Origin: Fibrobacterota bacterium
Lineage (GTDB): Bacteria; Fibrobacterota; Chitinivibrionia; Chitinivibrionales; Chitinispirillaceae
Assembly: GCA_023459055.1 (NCBI GenBank)
Contig: JAEWVR010000017.1
Coordinates: 66,090 to 130,089, forward strand
DNA length: 64,000 nucleotides
Direction of reading: 5' to 3'
Every line of letters begins with the position of its first letter. Within the stretch, counting starts at the first letter, position 1. Both the position numbers and the translations under genes were made by a program. The notes under the pieces were generated by a model. That model was not told the origin of the DNA. It worked only from the letters and a program-made list of their open reading frames with translations, and searched no databases. Positions 53,623-62,674 of this stretch are shown here, one piece after another.

Positions 53623-54636
53623 TCAGTACGTTTTTGTAAATGTATGGAGTATCGCACCGGTAACCTGATCAATCCGCTCCACTTCGGTAAAAAAAGGTGC
53701 ATCAGGGCCGATGGCAATCAGTGGAACTTTGTTTACCGTATGCGACCCTGTGGTCAGATCCTCGATGTTGCCATGGTCGCTGCAGACAAGCAGTGTCGCG
53801 TTACTATCAAGTGAGGCAAGTGTCGATTCAAGCATAAGGTCGATTTTGTCAAGTAGATGGGTTGTCTCAAACAAATCGGCATTATGGCCGCAGAGATCGG
53901 ATGCAAAGCTTTCGTACAGGGTAAATGCATGCGTGCTGGTGATCTGTGCAAGATGTTTTCCGGCATCTGACGGTGATACCGGGGTGATATGTTCTATGAG
54001 CGGAACCAGATGATCACGTGTTATGTCCCAGTACACCGCATTATTATTCCGTAAATCATCAGTCATTCGAAATGGAAGATTCGCTGCAAGCACGCAGTGT
54101 GTGGTGACACTATGCGCATATTTCCGGCGTGCCGCTTTTTCGAAATAGGTATCGGTATAGGCATTGGCAAATGTTGCCGTGAGCCCCAGGTCGGTAATCT
54201 GTTTCAGGATCGACTTTGATTGAATAAGTGTCACCAGTTCGGGATTTGGAAATGCAGGGAGATGATACCCCAGATGTTTAGGCGCGTTAATACCGGTCAG
54301 CAATGATGTCTGTCCGGTGGCGCTTTGCGGAATGCCATCAACACCCAGACAGGCATCAATGCCTTTCAGTAAACATCCGGGTTTATTGACAAACACATTT
54401 TCAGTAAGCTTCACACCTACATGTTTTTCAAACCGTGGCAGTCCATGTACAAAAAGAGGATTAGTATGGTCGGCCCGTCCAAGACCAAATCCATCAAGAA
54501 AGATAAGAAGAATATGGCTGGAAGGAGATTGAGGCTGAGACTGAGGTTGAGGTTGAGACTGAGATTGAGGTTGAGGTTGAGACTGAGGTTGAGGTTGAGA
54601 ACCCATCCTGTTTATGTCGTTATTTGTAAATGTCAT
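53623..54636 (-). CDS. Metalloenzyme-superfamily protein (phosphoglycerate-mutase/phosphopentomutase-like) with repeat-encoded N-terminus
   Basis: 337 residues. The alkaline phosphatase/iPGM-type metal core is evident: HILLIFLDGFGLGRAD, SATGQTSLLTG (Thr nucleophile region), ESFASDLCGHN and VCSDHGNIEDL. It is shorter than true iPGM, so it is an unassigned phosphomutase or phosphatase relative. Residues about 13-36 are Pro-Gln-Ser repeats (QPQPQSQPQPQSQ...) encoded by a hexamer DNA tract at 54526-54600; no Met lies between the tract and the conserved core. The ATG at 54636 is chosen, with GAGGG about 11 bases upstream. Confidence 0.8.
   Translation of the reverse strand: MTFTNNDINRMGSQPQPQSQPQPQSQSQPQPQSQPQSPSSHILLIFLDGFGLGRADHTNPLFVHGLPRFEKHVGVKLTENVFVNKPGCLLKGIDACLGVDGIPQSATGQTSLLTGINAPKHLGYHLPAFPNPELVTLIQSKSILKQITDLGLTATFANAYTDTYFEKAARRKYAHSVTTHCVLAANLPFRMTDDLRNNNAVYWDITRDHLVPLIEHITPVSPSDAGKHLAQITSTHAFTLYESFASDLCGHNADLFETTHLLDKIDLMLESTLASLDSNATLLVCSDHGNIEDLTTGSHTVNKVPLIAIGPDAPFFTEVERIDQVTGAILHTFTKTY
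54526..54600. repeat. Hexamer tandem repeat inside a coding sequence
   Basis: About twelve copies of GGTTGA/GACTGA-type hexamers lie at the 5' end of the metalloenzyme gene, where they encode Pro-Gln and Ser-Gln dipeptides. The same hexamer type occurs in the intergenic tracts at 29027, 54660, 62700 and 63820. Confidence 0.85.
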
Positions 54637-54707
54637 TGTGTAAAACACCCTCTCTTTTCTTCCTCAATCTTAACCTCAACCTTAACCTTCCTGCTCCCTG
54701 CTACTTG

Positions 54708-55670
54708 CTACTTCCTCAGCATATCAATTACTTTCGCGTTTTGTAACGACTCTTCGAGCGGAAGGAGCCAGGATGGTTTTCCGAGCACTGCATTTGCAAA
54801 GTTTTCGATTTCAAGCAGAAACCGGTCACTTTCATTCACTGCGACTTCTCTGGTGCCATTATCGGTAATGACCGTAATGGAGCCTTTTGTCCCGTCAAAG
54901 GTAGCCGGAATTTCCAGTATACCCTTTTTTCCGGTAATTCGTGTATGCATCTCAAAAAAAGCGTTGAATCCGCAGTTGACAGTTGCAATAACCCCGCTCC
55001 TGTATTTCAGTACGCCGGTGAACTGTATGTCGACACCATGTTCGGATATGTACTCGGTTTTTACCGATTCCGGGATATCATTCATGATCATACCGAGAAA
55101 GTTTACAGGATAGCAGCCCACATCATAGAGTGATCCGCCGCCAAGTTCGCTATGCAGCCTGATTGCACCGGCGCTGTCAAGCATGAAACGGAATGTGGAG
55201 TGAATCTGTACAATGTCGCCGATTACCTTACTGTTAATAAGTTCTGTAACCTTTTTAATGCGGTCAGTGTACCGGTACATAAACGCTTCCATGCATAGTT
55301 TATTGTACTTGTTTGATGCATTAATCACGTCGGTGCATTCATCGGCGTTAAGGCTCAGTGGTTTTTCGCACAATACATGTTTTCCTTTTTCCATTGCCCG
55401 TATCGCCCACTCTTTATGTAAAGAGTTCGGTAACGGTATATAAACTGCATCAATGTTGTTATTGTCAAGAAGCTCTTCATAAGAGCTGTGATACGTAGTG
55501 CATTTAAACTGATCCCGGTAACTATCAATTTTAGAACTATCTCTTGTCGCAATTGCTTCAAGCGATGCATTTGATGACTTGAGAATTGCCGGGATCAGTT
55601 TTTGTACTGCTATCCGGGCAAGACCAAGAATACCAAAACGGACACGGGGGATATTTGAACTGTTGTTCAT
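54708..55670 (-). CDS. Gfo/Idh/MocA-family oxidoreductase
   Basis: 320 residues. The N-terminal NAD(P)-binding fold has RFGILGLARIAVQKLIPAI, then AVYIPLPNSLHKEW and the EKP motif in VLCEKPLSLNADE. The C-terminal domain carries ELGGGSLYDVGCYPVNF with catalytic-type His/Asp neighbours. Family members oxidise or reduce sugars and related polyols; the substrate is unknown. It lies 70 bases upstream of the metalloenzyme gene, with hexamer repeats between. Confidence 0.92.
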   Translation of the reverse strand: MNNSSNIPRVRFGILGLARIAVQKLIPAILKSSNASLEAIATRDSSKIDSYRDQFKCTTYHSSYEELLDNNNIDAVYIPLPNSLHKEWAIRAMEKGKHVLCEKPLSLNADECTDVINASNKYNKLCMEAFMYRYTDRIKKVTELINSKVIGDIVQIHSTFRFMLDSAGAIRLHSELGGGSLYDVGCYPVNFLGMIMNDIPESVKTEYISEHGVDIQFTGVLKYRSGVIATVNCGFNAFFEMHTRITGKKGILEIPATFDGTKGSITVITDNGTREVAVNESDRFLLEIENFANAVLGKPSWLLPLEESLQNAKVIDMLRK

Positions 55671-55707
55671 TTGTTGTACCTCAATTCGTTAATTTGTTTA
55701 CAGGAAT

Positions 55708-55810
55708 GCCTCACCCCCCCGGCCCCCTCTCCGCATGCGTAGAGGGGGAGCAGGAAATTTGTAGTATCTCCCCCTCTATCACTTGTGGAGAGGGGGCCGG
55801 GGGGTGAGGC
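55708..55810. repeat. Long GC-rich inverted repeat
   Basis: The outer arms at 55708-55732 and 55787-55810 contain CCGGCCCCCTCTCC and its complement (one arm has an extra C). An inner stem TAGAGGGGGAG / CTCCCCCTCTA nests inside. It fills the gap between two same-strand genes. Very similar GC-rich palindromes are known to me from many unrelated bacterial genomes. Confidence 0.85.
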
Positions 55811-55816
55811 CTCTTC

Positions 55817-56533
55817 TTAATCCTTTGTTTTCTTAAATCCTGCCGGAATCTCGTAAATGCCTTCCGGTGCTGCTTTTTCTGATATTTCGATCAGCTCTTC
55901 CGAAGATTTTAATTCATTGCCCATAACTTTGGATACCGATTCTGAAAAAACGGGAAAACCTTTGATTTTCTGGAATTCCTTAATCATCTCACCGAATCCG
56001 GGCATTACTGCTGATGCGAAGTTTTTCATTTTAGCGTATGCATCATAGTCTACATTTATGTCGGTACTGTTCCAGCTTACAGTTTCTACGGAGGTCATAG
56101 GCATGATTGATGAAATCAGGTATTTGGTGCAGTTCCATTTACCGATCTGTTTTGTTTCGGTTGTTGGTGTTACTGTGGCTGAAACGTTCATCATCTTGTC
56201 CATTCCAGGAAGACCGGCCATTTCATTTTTAACGCTGTTAGCCATTATCGCAAGAGAATCAAGATTAAGTTCGGAATATTTTTTCTTTTTTTTATAAATC
56301 ACCCACAGAACTTTTTTGTCAAGTCGAATGATTGATACGGTATCTTTGTCGGGATTAAGGCACATTTTGTCATTACTTGACCACATGATAGATTGCTCAT
56401 CCTGGGCAGGCATAGTCTTCCCCATCATTTTAAAAGCATCAGTGTGTTTTTTCTGAACAAGATAATTATCGGCAGAGGCAGCGATTGCAACAGTGAGTGC
56501 AATCAGTGATGAGAGTAACAGGGCTTTTTTCAT
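55817..56533 (-). CDS. Exported DUF4412-like protein
   Basis: 238 residues with a signal peptide (MKKALLLSSLIALTVAIAASA). The mature part has the LolA-like plan of DUF4412: KMMGKTMPAQDEQSIMWSSN, DTVSIIRLDKKVLWVI, IGKWNCTKYLIS and the ending EGIYEIPAGFKKTK. AAGGAG lies 6 bases before the ATG at 56533. Probably periplasmic; role unknown. Confidence 0.75.
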   Translation of the reverse strand: MKKALLLSSLIALTVAIAASADNYLVQKKHTDAFKMMGKTMPAQDEQSIMWSSNDKMCLNPDKDTVSIIRLDKKVLWVIYKKKKKYSELNLDSLAIMANSVKNEMAGLPGMDKMMNVSATVTPTTETKQIGKWNCTKYLISSIMPMTSVETVSWNSTDINVDYDAYAKMKNFASAVMPGFGEMIKEFQKIKGFPVFSESVSKVMGNELKSSEELIEISEKAAPEGIYEIPAGFKKTKD

Positions 56534-56687
56534 GAAAACTCCTTGAATAAATGATGTGTGTAGTGAGATATTATACTGCAATGGGGATTACATCCCTCAT
56601 TGTCTTAACAAGACAGATATGGTATTATACTCTAATTTACAATGAATGTAAAGAACTGGTATCATTGCAGACATACCTCTGACAAGA

Positions 56688-57503
56688 CTATCTTCGTTTA
56701 CGATAAAATACCTTTTTTACACCATACGAAATACCATAGGCACAACATGCGAACATGATTATTGTTGCACCTGCAGTCAGGTCAAGGAAGTACGCTGCAA
56801 GAATTCCCCCGGCAGTAAAAACACATCCGAGCAGGACCGACCAGATCATCATACGCTGTAAATTATTCGTGAACAGTTCTGCAATGGAGGCTGGTATGGT
56901 GAAAAGTGCTATAACTAGGATAAGTCCAACAGCTTTAATTAAAAGCACCACGGTTAACGCAACCATGCAGAGAATCATATAGTAAAAAAAACGTACCGGA
57001 ATTCCCCGTATTGATGCAAACTCCGGATCATAGGACATTGCGAGAATCTCTTTAAAGAAGAAACAGATCAGGGCTATTACACAGATGTCAAGAACTGCCA
57101 TCCATAGAAGAGTGTTGCCTGATACTGCCATAATTGATCCGAACAGATAACTCATCAGGTCGGTAAAATAGCCAGGTGTCAGATCAATAAGGATAATTCC
57201 GATCGCCATTCCTGCCGCCCATACAACACCAATAATTGTATCGGCACGCTCTTTCTGATTACGGGAGATAAAACCTATCAGTAACGATGACGCAAGCGAA
57301 AAGGGAATCGTTCCTGCCATCGGTGACCATCCAAGAAAGGCCGAAAGGCCCAATCCTCCATATGCTGCGTGCGCTACACCGCCGGCGATAAATGATAACC
57401 GGTTGACAACAACAAGGGTACCGACAATACCTGATGCAATGCTGACCAGTAGTGATGCAATCAGGGCATTACGGATGAATTCAAATGAAAACAGTTCAAT
57501 CAT
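56688..57503 (-). CDS. znuB: Zinc/manganese ABC transporter permease (ZnuB-like)
   Basis: 271-residue inner-membrane protein of the ABC-3 family with about eight membrane segments, starting FIRNALIASLLVSIASGIVG. The conserved blocks GGVAHAAYGGLGLSAFLGW, FKEILAMSYDPEFASIRGIP and AVGLILVIALFTIPASIA are visible. It overlaps the ATPase gene by 8 bases and is last in the three-gene operon. Confidence 0.92.
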   Translation of the reverse strand: MIELFSFEFIRNALIASLLVSIASGIVGTLVVVNRLSFIAGGVAHAAYGGLGLSAFLGWSPMAGTIPFSLASSLLIGFISRNQKERADTIIGVVWAAGMAIGIILIDLTPGYFTDLMSYLFGSIMAVSGNTLLWMAVLDICVIALICFFFKEILAMSYDPEFASIRGIPVRFFYYMILCMVALTVVLLIKAVGLILVIALFTIPASIAELFTNNLQRMMIWSVLLGCVFTAGGILAAYFLDLTAGATIIMFACCAYGISYGVKKVFYRKRR

Positions 57504-58278
57504 GGCAATCCTTGCAGTTGTGATGACTCTGGAAAACCCTGTGTGGAAGACCGTGTGCGATTATATCAACAGTACAACCAAAGGTATCAGTAACACTCTG
57601 TTCGTCAAGTTTTCCGTCAGGGTGGTAATGCAGGTGTTTATTAACACAGGCAACCGACTTGATATACTTTGACATGATACCGATATTATGTGTCACAAGA
57701 ACGATCGTTGTTCCGGTGTTGTTAATATCGACAAGATGCTGATAAATTTCATCCTCTCCGGTTGCATCAACGCTTGCCGTGGGCTCATCAAGGAATAAAA
57801 TTGATGGATTGGAAACGAGCGCTCTGGACAGGAGAACCTTCTGACGCTGGCCACCGGATAGTTCTGCTATTTTTCTTTTCCGGAATGGAAGCAGTCCAAG
57901 TTTGTCAAGTATTGCATCCGCCTGCCCGTGCTGCTGTTTTGTAAATGGACGCCAGAACCCCTTTGATGTTGTCAGGCCGGTCATGACAACATCATGAACA
58001 ATAATCGGAAACTCCTTGTTCACATTAGTTTCCTGTGGAACATAGCCGGCGTTGTGACGGGTTCTGAGAGGTGAATCACCAAGGAGAAGAACCTTTCCCT
58101 GTACCGGATGTAACATTCCAAGGATCAGGCGAAGCAGTGTTGTCTTGCCTCCGCCGTTAGGGCCGATAATACCAAGGAAATCACCTGCCTGGACAGAAAA
58201 AGAAACGTTACGTATCGCAAGATCGGATGTATATCCAAAGTTAACATTGTTAAGTTCGATTACTGTATTATTTGTCAT
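57496..58278 (-). CDS. znuC: Zinc/manganese ABC transporter ATPase (ZnuC-like)
   Basis: 260 residues. Walker A is GPNGGGKTT, the signature is LSGGQRQKVLLSRAL, Walker B is ILFLDEPTASVD and the H-loop VLVTHN. The C-terminal VACVNKHLHYHPDGKL, rich in His and Cys, fits a metal importer ATPase. It lies between the binding-protein and permease genes with overlaps on both sides. Confidence 0.93.
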   Translation of the reverse strand: MTNNTVIELNNVNFGYTSDLAIRNVSFSVQAGDFLGIIGPNGGGKTTLLRLILGMLHPVQGKVLLLGDSPLRTRHNAGYVPQETNVNKEFPIIVHDVVMTGLTTSKGFWRPFTKQQHGQADAILDKLGLLPFRKRKIAELSGGQRQKVLLSRALVSNPSILFLDEPTASVDATGEDEIYQHLVDINNTGTTIVLVTHNIGIMSKYIKSVACVNKHLHYHPDGKLDEQSVTDTFGCTVDIIAHGLPHRVFQSHHNCKDCHD

Positions 58279-59182
58279 GAGAACAGCTGTTTGTTACTTT
58301 TGCAACCTGTAAAAGATTCTCGGCCCAGTTTTCTGCAAGATCGTTGACTTCAATGGTTGATGCGCCGATTTCTTTGGCAATCTGCAATGCGGTCTGCGGT
58401 GAGAACTGAGGCTGTACAAAAATGGTTGTTATGTTTTTCTCTTTTGCAAATAGTACCAGATTGACAAGCTCTTTCGGGCTTGGCTCTTTTCCGTCAATCT
58501 CAACAGGATACTCTGCAAGTCTGAATTCGCGTGCAAAATATGCCCACGCCGGATGAAAAATCATAAACCCATGATCATCAGGACACGCTTCACGGATTTG
58601 TCTGATTTCATCCTGAAGTGCCCCGATCTCCTTGAGAAAGTTCCCGTAATTTGACTGGTATGTTTCTTTATGTAGTGAGTCGGCTGTAATGAGCGCATTA
58701 CAAATGGTCCTGGCCTGTTGTTTGACAAGTTCAGGCGAAAGCCATATGTGCGGATCAAACCGCTCATGTTCACGGGGTTCACCCTGATCCCCGTGCGTAT
58801 CACCGTGTTCATGATGTTCATGTGTGGAAATGATTTTCTCAATACCGGTATCTGTGGGAACGACGATAAGCTGTTTCGATGCGCTGGTAAGCCTGTCATA
58901 CCATGCGGACTCAAAATCAATACCGATGGTAAAATAGAGCTTGCATTGCGAAAGCTCCACCATCTGTGATGGCTTCGGCTCAAAAGAGTGGGGTGATACT
59001 CCCGGTGGGACCAGCGCAATGACATCAACAAGACTGCCTCCAATTTTCTCGACAAAGTATTTTTGAGGTAAAATTGATACTGCAATTTTCAATGTAGTAG
59101 TGTTGTTGCTGGTTTGAGCCCGTTTACATCCAGGTATTTGAAAAACTATCAATATTGTCAGAAACAGTAAAAAATCGCGCAT
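58268..59182 (-). CDS. znuA: Zinc ABC transporter substrate-binding lipoprotein (ZnuA-like)
   Basis: 304 residues from ATG 59182; GGTGAT precedes it, and a longer frame upstream lacks a signal. MRDFLLFLTILIVFQIPGC is a lipoprotein signal. The cluster A-I fold shows VPPGVSPHSFEPKPSQM with a metal His, and a His-rich loop (STHEHHEHGDTHGDQ) followed by DPHIWLSP, both typical of zinc-binding proteins. FHPAWAYFAREF supplies another ligand. Zinc is more likely than manganese because of the loop. No Zur box was identified. Confidence 0.93.
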   Translation of the reverse strand: MRDFLLFLTILIVFQIPGCKRAQTSNNTTTLKIAVSILPQKYFVEKIGGSLVDVIALVPPGVSPHSFEPKPSQMVELSQCKLYFTIGIDFESAWYDRLTSASKQLIVVPTDTGIEKIISTHEHHEHGDTHGDQGEPREHERFDPHIWLSPELVKQQARTICNALITADSLHKETYQSNYGNFLKEIGALQDEIRQIREACPDDHGFMIFHPAWAYFAREFRLAEYPVEIDGKEPSPKELVNLVLFAKEKNITTIFVQPQFSPQTALQIAKEIGASTIEVNDLAENWAENLLQVAKVTNSCSHDK

Positions 59183-59337
59183 TATATCACCATCATATCC
59201 CGATAAATTGAGTTCTTGCCTGTAATCTCTTGTAGCAAAATACATTCAGACACTTGAATTATACATGGACATGGCCCCGGAATATGGAGTATTTTTGAGG
59301 TACAATTTTATAGGCATCATCTGGAAACGGAAAAAAC

Positions 59338-61266
59338 ATGATTACCTTTGATTCAATAAGTAAGCAGTACGGCAGTACTGTAATTCTCGATAACTCATCA
59401 TTTGCGTTCAATCCTCAGGAACGTACCGGTCTTGTCGGGGTGAATGGTTCCGGGAAAACAACAATTTTGCGGATGCTTGGGGGGGCGGAATCACCTGATA
59501 AGGGAACCATAAAAAAAGCTTCAGATCTCTCAATTGGCTATTTGCCTCAGGAGGTCGAGGTATTGGATTCGATGACACCGCTTGAAATCGTACTGGAACC
59601 GTTTAAGCATCTCCTGAATTTTGAGTCGCATCTTGAACACATTTCAAACAGTCTGCACGAATCGAATGTAAAGGAATCACTGCATAAGATTGACAAACTA
59701 TATGCTGATATGCAGTTTCATGATGCCTATTCGCTTGAAGCACGGGCGAAGATGATTCTTGGGGGCCTTGGGGTACCTGAGAAGAGCTGGTCGGAACCGG
59801 TTCAGTTTCTCAGTGGTGGTTACAGGATGAGAACTGTTCTTGGGCGTCTTTTGTTGACATCACCGGATTTTCTGCTTCTTGATGAACCGACAAACCATCT
59901 TGATATGGATTCACTTGTATGGCTCGAGAAATTTCTGGGACGTCATAAGGGTGGAATGCTTATTGTGAGCCATGACCGGGATTTTTTAAACAGGATCACT
60001 ACCTATACTGCAGAAATAAGCAATCGTGCGCTAACACTTTACAAAGGAAACTACGATGCCTACGTTTCGGCACGCGATGAGGCAGCGGCGGCGGCGCTGA
60101 GTCGTACCAGAAATCTGGAGACAAAAATAGCACAGGCGGAGCGGTTTGTAGAACGCTTTAAGGCAAAGGCGACCAAAGCAACTCAGGCACAATCGCGAAT
60201 GAAACTTCTTGAGAAACTCAAAGACGAGCTTCCTGAAACCTTTGAAGCCGAGAAGTCGATTGACTTTACATTTCCGGAACCGAAACAATCAGGCAGTATT
60301 CCGCTCAAGTTTGTAAACTGCACGGCGGGTTATGGTGAAAAAACAGTTATCAGTAATCTATCGCTTCTTGTGAATCGTGGCGACAAGATTGCAATTGTCG
60401 GTCCAAACGGTGCCGGTAAATCGACTCTTTTAAAATGTGCGGCATCACTGCTTGAACCGAAATCCGGGACCATGGAAATTGGACACAATGCGACAGTACG
60501 GTATTTCGGGCAGCATCAGCTCGAACAGCTCGATCCGGAAATCACCGTACATGAAACCGTGGCCCGTCAGTCGGTAAGTACCGATAAAACGTTTATCCGT
60601 AATATTCTCGGGGCGTTTCTGTTCAGCGGTGATACGGTTGATAAATATGTAAAGGTACTGTCCGGCGGCGAGAAAGCCCGGCTTGTGCTTGCTACGATTT
60701 TGTCAAATCCAGGAAACGTACTGCTCCTCGATGAGCCCACGAACCATCTTGACATACGGTCAATAGAGATGCTTGGTGATGCAATGAGGGATTTCGGAGG
60801 AACGATTGTTTTTGTATCCCATGATGAGTATTTCATTTCGAAGGTTGCAAACCGGATTATCGAAGTGCGTCCTGACAGAGTGCGTGATTTTCCCGGTACA
60901 CTTCATGATTATCGCGATTATATCGAGCGGATGTTCGCTGATGAACCGGATAGTTCACAAAAAGGGAAACAGGATGTACAGAATGGTATTGATGACGTGG
61001 CTGTGCAGAAGGAACAGCGCATAAAGGACCGTGAGGCACGAAAAAAACTTGGTCGCACTATCGAGAAGCTTGAACGTGAGATCGCCCAGGCCGAAACGAA
61101 AATCGCAAGCCTGACTGAGCAGCTTAATGATCCGGTAAATGCACTCAACCATGTGCTGCTCCATGAGACATCTTCGGCAATCGCTGCAGAAGAGGATGTT
61201 TTATTGGAACGTATGTCCGACCTTGAGGAGTGTCAGGCGGAGCTTGCCAGGATGGATGTTGAATAA
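59338..61266 (+). CDS. ABC-F family ATPase
   Basis: 642 residues with two ATP-binding domains and no membrane part. The first has GVNGSGKTT, LSGGYRMR and LLLDEPTNHLDMDSL. The second has GPNGAGKST, LSGGEKARL and LLLDEPTNHLDIRS. The linker between them (AQAERFVERFKAKATKATQA) is the helical arm that enters the ribosome. The C-terminus is a coiled coil (LGRTIEKLEREIAQAETK). ABC-F proteins act on translating ribosomes; some confer antibiotic tolerance. The subfamily looks Uup/YheS-like. Confidence 0.95.
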   Translation: MITFDSISKQYGSTVILDNSSFAFNPQERTGLVGVNGSGKTTILRMLGGAESPDKGTIKKASDLSIGYLPQEVEVLDSMTPLEIVLEPFKHLLNFESHLEHISNSLHESNVKESLHKIDKLYADMQFHDAYSLEARAKMILGGLGVPEKSWSEPVQFLSGGYRMRTVLGRLLLTSPDFLLLDEPTNHLDMDSLVWLEKFLGRHKGGMLIVSHDRDFLNRITTYTAEISNRALTLYKGNYDAYVSARDEAAAAALSRTRNLETKIAQAERFVERFKAKATKATQAQSRMKLLEKLKDELPETFEAEKSIDFTFPEPKQSGSIPLKFVNCTAGYGEKTVISNLSLLVNRGDKIAIVGPNGAGKSTLLKCAASLLEPKSGTMEIGHNATVRYFGQHQLEQLDPEITVHETVARQSVSTDKTFIRNILGAFLFSGDTVDKYVKVLSGGEKARLVLATILSNPGNVLLLDEPTNHLDIRSIEMLGDAMRDFGGTIVFVSHDEYFISKVANRIIEVRPDRVRDFPGTLHDYRDYIERMFADEPDSSQKGKQDVQNGIDDVAVQKEQRIKDREARKKLGRTIEKLEREIAQAETKIASLTEQLNDPVNALNHVLLHETSSAIAAEEDVLLERMSDLEECQAELARMDVE

Positions 61267-61275
61267 AAAACAGAG

Positions 61276-61303
61276 GTAGGGACAAGGCATGCCTTGTCCC
61301 TAC
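61276..61303. repeat. 28-bp perfect palindrome, copy 1
   Basis: GTAGGGACAAGGCA is followed directly by its reverse complement. It begins 10 bases after the ABC-F stop. The same palindrome forms the core of the element at 61680-61735, so two copies bracket the degraded toxin-antitoxin module. Confidence 0.9.
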
Positions 61304-61400
61304 AGACCGATCATATCTGCAATGATATTGGATAAAATACGAAGAATGTATTATAATAAGTATGAACGTAATAACAAAGTAACATTTCGGAGTGATATAA

Positions 61401-61586
61401 ATGAGTGAGAAAGATTTAGTGATAGAGATGATTCGTCAGTTACCGGATGATTCAACTGTTGATGATATTTTTGAAGAACTTTTTTTTCGTGTGCAGGTTG
61501 ATAAAGGTATAAAGGAACTGGATGATGGTAATGGGGTAGATCATTCTGCGGTAAAACAAAGGCTTTCACGATGGCTGGAAAAATAA
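61401..61586 (+). CDS. Antitoxin-like small protein of a degraded ParE-type module
   Basis: 61 residues: helices with LVIEMIRQLPDDSTVDDIFE, then a charged tail ending KQRLSRWLEK. This layout fits the small antitoxins that precede RelE/ParE toxins. It overlaps a frame that retains only the two ends of such a toxin. CGGAGTGA upstream supports the ATG. Confidence 0.7.
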   Translation: MSEKDLVIEMIRQLPDDSTVDDIFEELFFRVQVDKGIKELDDGNGVDHSAVKQRLSRWLEK

Positions 61587-61672
61587 TCTGGTCACCGCAA
61601 ATTATCTACAGAATCCACCCGTTCAGGATTGAGATTGTAGCAATTATTCATGGCGCACGGTTATTGAAATAG
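61571..61672 (+). pseudogene. RelE/ParE toxin remnant with internal deletion
   Basis: The 33-codon frame starts MAGKIIWSPQ, the usual toxin N-terminus. It jumps directly to IYRIHPFRIEIVAIIHGARL, the usual C-terminus, in frame. About 60 central residues are missing compared with the family, so an active toxin is unlikely. It overlaps the antitoxin gene by 16 bases as an intact pair would. Confidence 0.75.
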
Positions 61673-61679
61673 GGTAATG

Positions 61680-61735
61680 TTGTCGTCGGGGCGGTAGGGA
61701 CAAGGCATGCCTTGTCCCTACCGACCCGACGACAA
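61680..61735. repeat. 56-bp near-perfect palindrome, copy 2
   Basis: TTGTCGTCGGGGCG then GTAGGGACAAGGCA, followed by the reverse complement with a single mismatch. The inner 28 bases equal the palindrome at 61276-61303. Confidence 0.9.
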
Positions 61736-61755
61736 CAAAAAATTAAATCCCCGGA

Positions 61756-62337
61756 TCAGAAACCCTGAAGATTTACCATATCTTTGTGTCTTTCGGGATC
61801 TTCAGCAGCTTCTTTATCGAAATCCGCACAGGTCTCTTCATACTCTACTTCCTTCATGGTCGGAAATTCAATGGCGTCGGCAAGAATTGAAAAGTAGGTC
61901 AGATCTTTCTGGTCTTTAGCAAAATCATCGGGGGTTTTTCCAGAGAACCCGGTTCTGGCAATCCTGGCTCCTATAAACATTTCCTGCAGAACCCCCTGAA
62001 AAACTTCCTGAAGAATGTAATACACTTTCCCTGCTTCAACGGTGATTTTAGCACATGCGTTGTTTTCGGATGCACCGACAAGATAGTGAGATCCGGGATT
62101 GACTTTTGTAATGAAATAGGATTTTCCTTGTGTTTGACCAATAAACGTATTGTCAATAAAATTGTCAATTGTCACACTGGAATTAAACGGGGTGGCACGA
62201 TAGATGACAATTGTTGCTTTATGCGGATCTGCTTTTATCTCAGGCCTGCTTTCGTTTTTAAGCATATAGAATCCACCGCCGCATGATAGTAAAAGGAGCG
62301 GTAATGCAACAATCGCAATGAGACTTTTTAGTTTCAT
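61756..62337 (-). CDS. DUF2846-like lipoprotein
   Basis: 193 residues. MKLKSLIAIVALPLLLLSCG is a lipoprotein signal with Cys19. The mature part shows the DUF2846 pattern: KATIVIYRATPFNSSVTID, GKSYFITKVNPGSHYL and ITVEAGKVYYILQEV. The family is found in envelope lipoproteins of unknown role. AGG precedes the start. Confidence 0.8.
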   Translation of the reverse strand: MKLKSLIAIVALPLLLLSCGGGFYMLKNESRPEIKADPHKATIVIYRATPFNSSVTIDNFIDNTFIGQTQGKSYFITKVNPGSHYLVGASENNACAKITVEAGKVYYILQEVFQGVLQEMFIGARIARTGFSGKTPDDFAKDQKDLTYFSILADAIEFPTMKEVEYEETCADFDKEAAEDPERHKDMVNLQGF

Positions 62338-62674
62338 AGAACCTCCATCATAGAATAGTTAAATTGATTAAATATAACAATTTGTCATTATGGTAAGATA
62401 CAATTTTGGCAAGGCTCATAATTAGTGCGTTACTAACCTGTCAAAGTTCATAAGCAAAATATTAGTATGCAACAAAAACACACAGTTGTCAATCCAAAAA
62501 AGATTTTTTGTGTGCAATCGCGGTAATAATTCTTGATCAATAATAACCCATTGTAGTATATATATAGGGGCATAAAAAAGCGCAGGTTGTATAAAAACAT
62601 GACACCGGAATTGCGGCTCGGGACCGTCACGGGGGAAAGGTGCGCCCGGAAGAGGACGTGACAAGCAAAAACGT
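62338..62674. other. Intergenic region, no gene seen
   Basis: AT-rich sequence upstream of the DUF2846 lipoprotein, likely holding its promoter. No convincing frame or structure is seen before the repeat at 62675. Confidence 0.45.

Noticed and set aside
54421..55113. Plus-strand reading frame with a long Leu-Arg repeat
   Set aside because: It is the antisense of the hexamer tract and of the Gfo/Idh/MocA gene. The repeat keeps it open, and it has no conserved domain.
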